The notes beneath the pieces were generated by a model. That model made no database searches. It was not told where the DNA came from and saw nothing but the letters and a program-made list of their open reading frames with translations. From an uncultured Rikenella sp. (GTDB lineage: Bacteria > Bacteroidota > Bacteroidia > Bacteroidales > Rikenellaceae): a stretch of DNA of 6,873 nt. Every line of letters starts with the position of its first letter. The stretch's first letter is position 1. Location: the NCBI RefSeq assembly GCF_910579375.1, contig NZ_CAJTUJ010000101.1:1-6873 (forward strand), read 5' to 3'. The translations under genes and the position numbers were made by a program. Shown in pieces: positions 1 through 5,125 of this stretch.

Positions 1-140
1 CGGGACGTGGGGCCCGGCCGGCCCGAGGCCAGTTTTAGGCGGGTCAAAGCTCGACCGCGCGCCGTCGCCTTAAAAGGGAAATCGTCAAAATGTGCTGGCA
101 CGTTTTGACAAGATTTCCCAAGGCGCGCGAACAGAATTGG
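1..140. repeat. Structured dispersed repeat, copy A (cut by left edge)
   Basis: This stretch recurs at 4366-4500 in the same orientation. Shared blocks are CGGGACGTGGGGCC, CGGCCCGAGG, GTCAAAGC, CGCGCGCC, the hairpin and GGCGCGCGAA. Its core is a hairpin at 76-119: GGGAAATC (76-83) pairs GATTTCCC (112-119), GTCAAAA (84-90) pairs TTTTGAC (103-109), with an AA bulge and a GTGC-TG-GCAC tip (92-101). GCGCGCC before it and GGCGCGC after it can form an outer stem. Read on the minus strand, the hairpin is followed at once by TTTT, like an intrinsic terminator. No coding sense is apparent. The left boundary lies outside the window. Confidence 0.85.
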
Positions 141-170
141 GCCGACACAGTTTATTGCCCACCGCGGGCC

Positions 171-214
171 CTCGGGCCTGCGCGGCCCGAGCATGTAGCC
201 CCAGGCGCGCGAAC
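171..214. repeat. Partial third repeat piece in the leuC leader
   Basis: CTCGGGCC (171-178) and GGCCCGAG (184-191) form a perfect 8-bp palindrome around TGCGC. It matches the GGGCCTGCCCGGCCCGAGG block of the repeat at about 4376-4393. CCCAGGCGCGCGAAC follows at 200-214, matching 4479-4491. The central 20-bp hairpin is absent between them, so this is a deleted or rearranged piece. It lies directly upstream of the candidate leuC promoter box. Confidence 0.6.
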
Positions 215-226
215 AAAGCATCAAAA

Positions 227-234
227 TACTTTTG
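227..234 (+). promoter_or_regulatory. Candidate Bacteroidetes -7 box for leuC
   Basis: TACTTTTG fits the Bacteroidetes -7 consensus TAnnTTTG exactly and lies 79 bases before the leuC start, which would give an untranslated leader of about 70 nt. No TTTG -33 element is found 19-21 bases upstream. The box also lies inside a small palindrome (CAAAA-TAC-TTTTG, 222-234), so the match could be a by-product of the repeat. Confidence 0.35.
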
Positions 235-313
235 TGTGTTCGTCTCGCGCAAAAGAGATGACGACCTCAAAGTCGAAGAAAACGTTCAAAAGACAATAAA
301 TCAAGTATATAGA

Positions 314-1708
314 ATGGGACAAACACTGTTCGATAAAGTTTGGGACGCCCACGTCGTGCGGCAGCTCGACGGAGGGCGGTCGGTGCTCTATATCGACCGG
401 CACTATATCCACGAAGTGACCTCGCCGGTTGCATTCGGCGGATTGCGAGCGCGGGGAATCGGGATTTTCCGCCCAGATCAGACCACCGCGACCGCAGACC
501 ATAATACGCCCACGCTCAATCAGGACAAACCGCTCGAACCGGGCGAGTCGAAAACCCAGCTCGACCAACTGGACAAGAACTGCAAAGAGTTTGGGATCGC
601 TAATTACTACGGGCTGAACCATCCGAAAAACGGGATCGTGCATATTATCGGGCCGGAATACGGCTTTACCCAGCCCGGGATGACCATCGTGTGCGGCGAC
701 AGCCATACCTCGACGCACGGGGCATTCGGGGCCGTGGCGTTCGGGATCGGGACGTCGGAAGTCGAGATGGTCTTCGCCTCGCAGTGCATCATGCAGCCGA
801 AACCCAAGAAGATGCGGATCACCGTCGAGGGACAACTCGGCGAGGGGGTGACTGCCAAGGATGTGGCGCTTTACATCATTTCGCAGATTACGGCGGCAGG
901 CGGAACGGGACACTTCATCGAGTTTGCCGGCTCGGCGATACGAAGCCTTTCGATGGAAGGGCGGATGACGCTCTGCAACATGAGTATCGAGTGCGGGGCC
1001 AGAGGGGGGATTGTGGCGCCGGATGAAACGACATTCGAATACGTCAAGGGGCGCGAACATGCCCCATCGGTCGAAAACGGTGACTGGGATCGCGCAGTGA
1101 CGTATTGGAAGACTTTGTACAGCGATCCGGATGCGGTGTTCGACAAGGAGTACCGGTTCGATGCGGCGGATATCCAGCCGATGATTACCTACGGGACGAA
1201 TCCGGGGATGGGGTTGCCGATTACGGGCGTCATTCCTGCGCCGGCATCGGAATCGGACGTCAAGGCGTTGGAATACATGGATTTCAAGGCAGGCGAGGCG
1301 ATGCTCGGCAAACCGGTGGACTATGTGTTTCTGGGGAGCTGCACCAACGGGCGGATCGAGGATTTCCGGCTGTTCGCCCATGCGGTCAAGGGGCACAAAA
1401 AGGCCGACAATGTGGTGGCGTGGCTGGTGCCGGGCTCGCACATCGTGGAACGGCTGGTGCGCGAGGAGGGCTTACTGGATATCCTCCACGAAGCGGGCTT
1501 CGAGCTTCGGCAGCCGGGCTGTTCCGCTTGTCTGGCGATGAATGCCGACAAGGTGCCGGCGGGGAAATATGCGGTCTCGACGTCGAACCGTAATTTCGAA
1601 GGGCGTCAGGGACCGGGAGCGCGGACGCTTTTGGCGAGTCCTTTAGTCGCTGCGGCTGCGGCGATCACGGGACGCATTACCGACCCACGTGAACTTTTTG
1701 TAAAATAA
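314..1708 (+). CDS. leuC: 3-isopropylmalate dehydratase large subunit
   Basis: This is the catalytic large subunit of cytosolic isopropylmalate isomerase, an aconitase-family [4Fe-4S] enzyme that pairs with LeuD. It interconverts 2- and 3-isopropylmalate and usually also accepts citramalate. The protein is 464 aa, close to the usual 466. The N-terminus MGQTLFDKVWDAHVV is the standard family start. This sets the ATG at 314, although the frame stays open upstream to an ATG at 92. GDSHTSTHGAFGA (residues 128-140) is the aconitase signature. The three cluster cysteines are C343 (GSCTNG) and C403/C406 (GCSAC). The substrate-binding SNRNFEGRQG is at 424-433. There is no Shine-Dalgarno site; the A-rich leader suits Bacteroidetes. 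The gene is intact. It is first in the leuC-leuD-synthase-leuB series, but a 427-bp palindrome-rich gap separates it from leuD, its obligate partner. Confidence 0.97.
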   Translation: MGQTLFDKVWDAHVVRQLDGGRSVLYIDRHYIHEVTSPVAFGGLRARGIGIFRPDQTTATADHNTPTLNQDKPLEPGESKTQLDQLDKNCKEFGIANYYGLNHPKNGIVHIIGPEYGFTQPGMTIVCGDSHTSTHGAFGAVAFGIGTSEVEMVFASQCIMQPKPKKMRITVEGQLGEGVTAKDVALYIISQITAAGGTGHFIEFAGSAIRSLSMEGRMTLCNMSIECGARGGIVAPDETTFEYVKGREHAPSVENGDWDRAVTYWKTLYSDPDAVFDKEYRFDAADIQPMITYGTNPGMGLPITGVIPAPASESDVKALEYMDFKAGEAMLGKPVDYVFLGSCTNGRIEDFRLFAHAVKGHKKADNVVAWLVPGSHIVERLVREEGLLDILHEAGFELRQPGCSACLAMNADKVPAGKYAVSTSNRNFEGRQGPGARTLLASPLVAAAAAITGRITDPRELFVK

Positions 1709-1741
1709 TCGTTCGTTTACCGTGTCTACCCGCATGGAACT

Positions 1742-1765
1742 GTACCTTTTCTGAAGAAAAGGTAC
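1742..1765. repeat. Perfect 10-bp hairpin 3' of leuC
   Basis: GTACCTTTTC and GAAAAGGTAC are perfect inverted arms around a TGAA loop, 33 bases after the leuC stop. No T-run follows on either strand, so it looks less like a terminator than a transcript-end stabiliser or repeat element. A smaller hairpin, ATAGC-TAC-GCTAT, follows at 1782-1794. Confidence 0.8.
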
Positions 1766-1833
1766 CCAAAAGACTTTCATGATAGCTACGCTATGCCTTA
1801 GGCTCCGCAGTCCTCATTCTTCGTAAGTCTGTC

Positions 1834-1908
1834 GGGCTGGGTTTTCTCGGCGGGGCGCATATAATGCAGGTATTACCCTAATGCGCCCGCGCCGGAAAAC
1901 CACAGCCC
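1834..1908. repeat. Long imperfect inverted repeat in the leuC-leuD gap
   Basis: The left arm 1834-1860 and right arm 1881-1908 pair almost throughout as GGGCTG, GGTTTTC, CGGCG and GGGCGCAT with their complements. Only three single-base bulges interrupt the stem, and the loop is 20 bases. The foldback would be far longer than an ordinary terminator stem and lacks an immediate T-run. It could be a MITE-like or REP-like element, an RNA processing site or an attenuating structure. No transposase or clear target-site duplication is visible. Confidence 0.8.
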
Positions 1909-1940
1909 AACGAACAGTCCGAGAGTTGGGTCGCCGGCAG

Positions 1941-1976
1941 CTTTAGGATGCGCAAGCATCCATCTAAAGTTTTTTT
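1941..1976 (+). terminator. Terminator-like hairpin with T-run before leuD
   Basis: GGATGC (1946-1951), loop GCAA and GCATCC (1956-1961) form the core. CTTTA and TAAAG extend the stem with a 3-nt bulge. Seven T residues follow at 1970-1976. This fits a + strand intrinsic terminator. If active, it would cut leuC transcription from leuD or act as an attenuator. The spacing between core stem and T-run is unusual unless the outer TAAAG pairing forms. Confidence 0.5.
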
Positions 1977-2012
1977 GGTTCTTTTTGTTCACAACCGACG
2001 CTGCCAGCGAGT

Positions 2013-2039
2013 GCAATGCAAACGTAGTTTGCCAATTGC
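2013..2039. repeat. 11-bp hairpin with GTA loop upstream of leuD
   Basis: GCAAT-GCAAAC (2013-2023) pairs GTTTGC and ATTGC (2027-2032, 2035-2039) around a GTA loop with a 2-nt CA bulge. It lies between two further inverted arms, GTTCTTTTT (1978-1986) and AAAAAGAAC (2075-2083), so 1978-2083 may fold as one unit. The low-quality antisense reading frames here look repeat-derived rather than genic. Confidence 0.65.
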
Positions 2040-2135
2040 CGAGCGGCGAGGAGGAAAACGAGCGGAGCGAAGTTAAAAAGAACAGTACCCTCCCGGGCAA
2101 ACACAGTAATCGAACAAGTTATATTAATCAGACAG

Positions 2136-2732
2136 ATGGCAAGAGAAAAATTCGTGAAGATCGTATCCGGCGCCGTGCCCGTGAACATCGAGAATATAGA
2201 CACCGACCAGATCATCCCCGCCCGGTTTTTGAAAGCCACCGAGCGTAAAGGGTTCGGTGACAATTTGTTCCGTGACTGGCGGTATACCAAGGATAACCGG
2301 CTGATTCCCGAATTTCCGGTGAATGACAAGGCCAAATATGAAGGGACGATTCTCGTCGCCGGTTATAACTTCGGGTGCGGGTCATCGCGCGAACATGCCG
2401 CATGGGCGATTTACGATTATGGGTTTCGGGTTGTGGTGAGCAGCTTTTTCGCCGACATTTTCCGGAATAATGCTCTGAACAACGGTTTGTTGCCCATCCA
2501 GGTGAGTCCCGAGTTTTTGGCCGGGATTTTTGCCACCATCGAGAAAGACAACCGGGCGCAATTCACCGTCGATCTCGAAAACCAGACCATCACAAATAAT
2601 ACAACGGGCGCCAGCGAGTCGTTCGCCATCGACGGGTATAAGAAAGAGTGCCTGTTGAACGGGTACGACGACGTAGACTACCTCGTGACCCTTCGGCCCG
2701 AAGTGGCGCGCTACGAACAGACCCGCGCATAG
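2136..2732 (+). CDS. leuD: 3-isopropylmalate dehydratase small subunit
   Basis: This is the swivel-domain small subunit of the LeuCD isomerase and supplies substrate-recognition residues to the LeuC active site. The protein is 198 aa against about 201 in E. coli. DTDQIIPARF is at residues 22-31. The diagnostic NFGCGSSREHA is at 78-88, and its SSRE loop contacts the substrate. The C-terminal KKECLLNGYDDVDYL segment is the usual LeuD ending. The ATG at 2136 gives MAREKFVKI and follows an A/T-rich leader without a Shine-Dalgarno site. The gene is intact. The next gene begins 32 bases after its stop, so leuD and the synthase are very probably cotranscribed, whereas the link to leuC is interrupted by palindromes and a possible terminator. 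Confidence 0.97.
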   Translation: MAREKFVKIVSGAVPVNIENIDTDQIIPARFLKATERKGFGDNLFRDWRYTKDNRLIPEFPVNDKAKYEGTILVAGYNFGCGSSREHAAWAIYDYGFRVVVSSFFADIFRNNALNNGLLPIQVSPEFLAGIFATIEKDNRAQFTVDLENQTITNNTTGASESFAIDGYKKECLLNGYDDVDYLVTLRPEVARYEQTRA

Positions 2733-2764
2733 TCCGATTTTCAAACCCATTGAACCCGAAACCC

Positions 2765-4294
2765 ATGCCCAGAGTCGAGATCATGGACACCACCCTGCGC
2801 GACGGCGAGCAGACCTCCGGCGTCTCCTTCGCGCCGCAGGAGAAACTCAGCTTGGCGCGGTTACTGCTGACCGACATCAAGGTGGACCGCATCGAAATCG
2901 CCTCCGCCCGGGTGAGCGAAGGCGAGCGGCAGGCCGTGAGCCGGATTATGGAGTGGGCGACGAAGAATGGGTACCTCGATCGGATCGAAGTGCTCGGTTT
3001 TGTGGACGGAGGCGTATCGCTCGACTGGATCGCCGCCTGCGGCGGCCGCGTCGTCAATCTGCTGACCAAAGGCTCTGAGAAACATTGCAAGTACCAGTTG
3101 CGGAAAACTCTCGACCAGCATGTCGAAGACATTCGTCGTGACGTGACGGCGGCCACGGAGCGGGGGATCGCCGTCAATCTCTACCTCGAAGATTGGTCGA
3201 ACGGGATGCGCCACTCGCGCGAGTACGTATATCGTATGGTGGACGCCTTGCGGGATCTGCCCATTCGGCGGTTCATGCTGCCCGACACCTTGGGTGTTTT
3301 CGAACCGTGGGAATGCGACGAAGCTTGCCGGGCTATGGTCGAGCGGTATCCGGATTTGCGGTTCGATTTCCATGCCCATAACGATTACGACCTTGCGGTG
3401 GCCAATACCGTGGCGGCAGTGAAAGCGGGGATACAGGGCGTGCACGCGACCGTCAACGGGCTGGGCGAACGGGCCGGAAACGCACCGCTCTCTTCCGTTA
3501 TCGCTGCCTTGCATGACCATTTGAACGCCGAAATGGGGATCGACGAAGCGCGGACGAACCATGTCTCCACGGTGGTCGAAAGTTATTCGGGCATTCGGAT
3601 TCCGGCCAATAAGCCGGTCATCGGCGAGAACGTCTTTACCCAGTGCGCCGGGATTCACGCCGACGGGGACAATAAGAACAACCTCTATTTCAACGACCTG
3701 CTTCCGGAGCGTTTCGGGCGGACGCGGCAGTATGCCTTGGGGAAGAGCTCCGGCAAAGCCAACATCCGTAAGAATCTGGAGCTGCTGGGAATCGAACTCG
3801 ATGAGGCATCCATGACCCGCGTGACGCAATACATCGTGGAGCTCGGCGACCGGAAAGAGATTGTGACCGCCGAGGATTTGCCGTATATCGTTTCGGACTT
3901 GCTGGGCAATTCGGGAGACGGCGAGCAGGATGCGGTGCGGATTCTGAACTATTCGCTTTCGGTGGCTCAGGGGCTGCGTCCGGTGGCCACGGTGAAGATG
4001 GAGATTCATGGCCAGAGCTACCAGCAGACCTCGGCCGGGGACGGTCAGTACGATGCGTTCGTGTCGGCCGTCCGGGCGATTTACCGCGAGCAGCTCGGTC
4101 GCGAGTTTCCGATTCTGGCCGACTATTCCGTGAGCATTCCTCCGGGAGGCCGGACAGACGCGTTCGTACAGACCTTGATTACGTGGGAACAGAGCGGCGT
4201 ACGGTTCAAGACCCGAGGGTTGGATGCCGACCAGACCATTGCCGCCATCAAGGCGACCGTGAAGATGTTGAACAAGATCGAGCAGCGAGGGTAG
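2765..4294 (+). CDS. cimA: Probable (R)-citramalate synthase (LeuA/homocitrate synthase family)
   Basis: This Claisen-type synthase condenses acetyl-CoA with a 2-oxoacid. It is 509 aa: a TIM-barrel HMGL-like domain (about 1-270), a linker (about 280-385) and a LeuA-type C-terminal regulatory domain (about 390-505). R12-D13 (TTLRDGEQ) and H203/H205 (DFHAHND) are the catalytic and metal-binding residues; E142 and T175 are also kept. From memory, Leptospira interrogans CimA aligns with a constant offset of 4: its pyruvate-pocket Leu81, Leu104 and Tyr144 match L77, L100 and Y140 here. Its isoleucine-binding residues are mostly kept as well (Y429, D430, L451, Y454, I458, V468, Q490). I infer that it makes citramalate from pyruvate, with isoleucine feedback. 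Databases may call such proteins 2-isopropylmalate synthase; a LeuA role is not excluded. The ATG at 2765 gives MPRVEIMDTTLRDGEQ; an upstream in-frame ATG would overlap leuD and add no family sequence. Confidence 0.9.
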   Translation: MPRVEIMDTTLRDGEQTSGVSFAPQEKLSLARLLLTDIKVDRIEIASARVSEGERQAVSRIMEWATKNGYLDRIEVLGFVDGGVSLDWIAACGGRVVNLLTKGSEKHCKYQLRKTLDQHVEDIRRDVTAATERGIAVNLYLEDWSNGMRHSREYVYRMVDALRDLPIRRFMLPDTLGVFEPWECDEACRAMVERYPDLRFDFHAHNDYDLAVANTVAAVKAGIQGVHATVNGLGERAGNAPLSSVIAALHDHLNAEMGIDEARTNHVSTVVESYSGIRIPANKPVIGENVFTQCAGIHADGDNKNNLYFNDLLPERFGRTRQYALGKSSGKANIRKNLELLGIELDEASMTRVTQYIVELGDRKEIVTAEDLPYIVSDLLGNSGDGEQDAVRILNYSLSVAQGLRPVATVKMEIHGQSYQQTSAGDGQYDAFVSAVRAIYREQLGREFPILADYSVSIPPGGRTDAFVQTLITWEQSGVRFKTRGLDADQTIAAIKATVKMLNKIEQRG

Positions 4295-4304
4295 GCAAGT
4301 TGTG

Positions 4305-4540
4305 CAGGCGCGTGCAGAGAATGGAGTTGAGGCTGCCAGTGGAAATGCGCAGCATTTCCCGTCCACGGGACGTGGGGCCTGCCCGGCCCGAGGGCAGTCT
4401 CCTCCTGTAGTCAAAGCCGCGCGCCCCGCCAAAAGAGGGAAATCGTCAAAATGCACTTGTGCGTTTTGACAAGATTTCCCCAGGCGCGCGAAACAGAGAA
4501 TCGGGTAGAGGCGGCCAGTAAAACGCCCTGTGGGCGCGCC
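4305..4540. repeat. Near-tandem structured repeat units, including copy B
   Basis: A unit of about 176 bp starts with CAGGCGCG at 4305 and again at 4481. Both starts lead into CAGAGAAT, then GAGGC[T/G]GCCAGT and a hairpin with a 3-nt loop (GGAAATGC-GCA-GCATTTCC at 4341-4359; CGCCC-TGT-GGGCG at 4524-4536). The first unit continues with CGTCC-ACG-GGACG (4360-4372), a GC-rich palindrome, and the 20-bp hairpin at 4437-4480 that it shares with copy A. The second unit diverges after about 4540. No coding sense is evident. It begins 10 bases after the synthase stop. Confidence 0.8.
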
Positions 4541-4563
4541 CTCCCGCCTAAGATGGCATATTC

Positions 4564-4591
4564 TGCCGGTTGGCACTCGGCCAATCCGGCA
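4564..4591. repeat. Hairpin in the synthase-leuB gap
   Basis: TGCCGGTTGG (4564-4573) pairs CCAATCCGGCA (4581-4591) with one bulged A and a 7-base loop. No T-run follows on the + strand. Confidence 0.6.
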
Positions 4592-4610
4592 AGAATTGCC
4601 GCGGGCGACG

Positions 4611-4680
4611 TTTAGGAGTAGACACTCCCAGCTTTTGAGTGCCGAGCAGCACCAGCGGAGCTCGTTGCGCTCACCGCTGG
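4611..4680. repeat. Competing hairpins plus a CCAGCGG palindrome
   Basis: TTTAGGAGT-AGAC-ACTCC (4611-4628) resembles the TTTAGGATGC-GCAA-GCATCC element at 1942-1961. Its right arm can instead pair as CACTC (4623-4627) with GAGTG (4637-4641), so two exclusive folds exist. A further palindrome, CCAGCGG (4652-4658) with CCGCTGG (4674-4680), follows. Confidence 0.5.
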
Positions 4681-4753
4681 CGGCGACCCGCTTAAACTAA
4701 AAGCGACAAGGCCGAAACCAACAGAATGGGGCGACGAATGGGCTTTGCTCTTA

Positions 4754-4836
4754 CGACTCGTAGAGTCGCGCGGGCCGAAGCCTCCCGTCGCGGAGGCCCG
4801 CAACTCACGTTGCTGTAGGCCCCGCAGGCTTCGGCC
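4754..4836. repeat. Cluster of nested palindromes
   Basis: CGACTC-GTA-GAGTCG (4754-4768) is followed by perfect 11-bp arms GGCCGAAGCCT (4773-4783) and AGGCTTCGGCC (4826-4836). Inside are GCCTCC-CGTCGC-GGAGGC (4780-4797) and GCAAC-TCAC-GTTGC (4800-4813). The outer and first inner stems share four bases, so a branched fold with a 7-bp outer stem, or a switch between forms, is possible. No gene is evident here. Confidence 0.7.
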
Positions 4837-4858
4837 GCCAACGTCAAACAAAAAAGTA

Positions 4859-4892
4859 GGGTAGAGGCTGCCAGTAAAAGACGCTGTGCGTC
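4859..4892 (-). terminator. Third repeat module, possible minus-strand terminator
   Basis: GTAGAGGCTGCCAGTAAAA (4861-4879) is the third copy of the module at 4326 and 4505. It is followed by GACGC-TGT-GCGTC (4880-4892). On the minus strand this reads as a 5-bp hairpin and then TTTT, starting only three bases after the stop of the FISUMP remnant, which is where an intrinsic terminator for that gene would lie. The stem is short, so activity is uncertain. Confidence 0.5.
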
Positions 4893-4895
4893 CGT

Positions 4896-5090
4896 TTATT
4901 CCGAGAGGCAACGCAACTGAAAACCGTAGCCACGGTTGACCGGGTTGCTGGGATAGAGCCATGTCATACGGAAATTCAAGATGATGCCTTCAGTATTGCT
5001 GACCCCCGAAGACCAGCTGTAACCATAGCTGCCGAGGCTGCCCGACATACCCGTATCCTGATGGCGGTAGCCCGGGGCGGCGGATTTACG
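4896..5090 (-). pseudogene. C-terminal remnant of a FISUMP-type surface protein
   Basis: The minus strand encodes 64 codons ending in TAA at 4896-4898. They contain APGYRHQDTG, SYGYSWSSGVSNTEG, LNFRMTW and the closing RGYGFQLRCLSE. The order GYR...G...YxWSS...LNF...GFxxRC.xE is the C-terminal signature of the Fibrobacter succinogenes major paralogous (FISUMP) domain, common in large paralogous sets of Bacteroidetes surface lipoproteins. Only the last part of the domain is present. Upstream, the frame runs into the leuB leader and antisense of leuB with no further homology and no start or signal peptide, so it is a 5'-truncated remnant. The family call rests on motif recognition. It is the only trace of an unrelated gene between the biosynthetic genes. 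Confidence 0.75.
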
Positions 5091-5125
5091 AAAATAAATT
5101 AAAGAAACATAACAACCAGATACCC

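Noticed and set aside
258..299. 13-codon open frame (MTTSKSKKTFKRQ) as a leader peptide for leuC attenuation
   Set aside because: It has no leucine or isoleucine codons and no paired terminator/antiterminator after it; short enough to be chance.
92..313. N-terminal extension of leuC by 74 codons from an ATG at 92
   Set aside because: The extension runs through the repeat and has no LeuC similarity; the family start MGQTLFDKVW begins at 314.
221..1441. 406-codon antisense open frame over leuC
   Set aside because: A shadow frame caused by high GC; rich in H, R and P with no recognisable domain.
1964..2335. Minus-strand open frames across the leuC-leuD gap
   Set aside because: They translate hairpin DNA and run into antisense of leuD; no domain or plausible start context.
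2861..4576. 571-codon antisense open frame over the synthase gene
   Set aside because: Lies opposite a clear conserved enzyme; the composition is typical of antisense frames and its start falls in the non-coding repeat.
1942..4628. TTTAGGA hairpins at 1942 and 4611 as copies of one element
   Set aside because: Similarity is limited to about seven bases plus general hairpin form, too little to call a repeat family.
4612..4962. 116-codon minus-strand open frame in the synthase-leuB gap
   Set aside because: It runs across palindromes and the repeat module and out of frame over the FISUMP remnant; similar short words appear wherever the repeat is translated, so it is repeat-derived.
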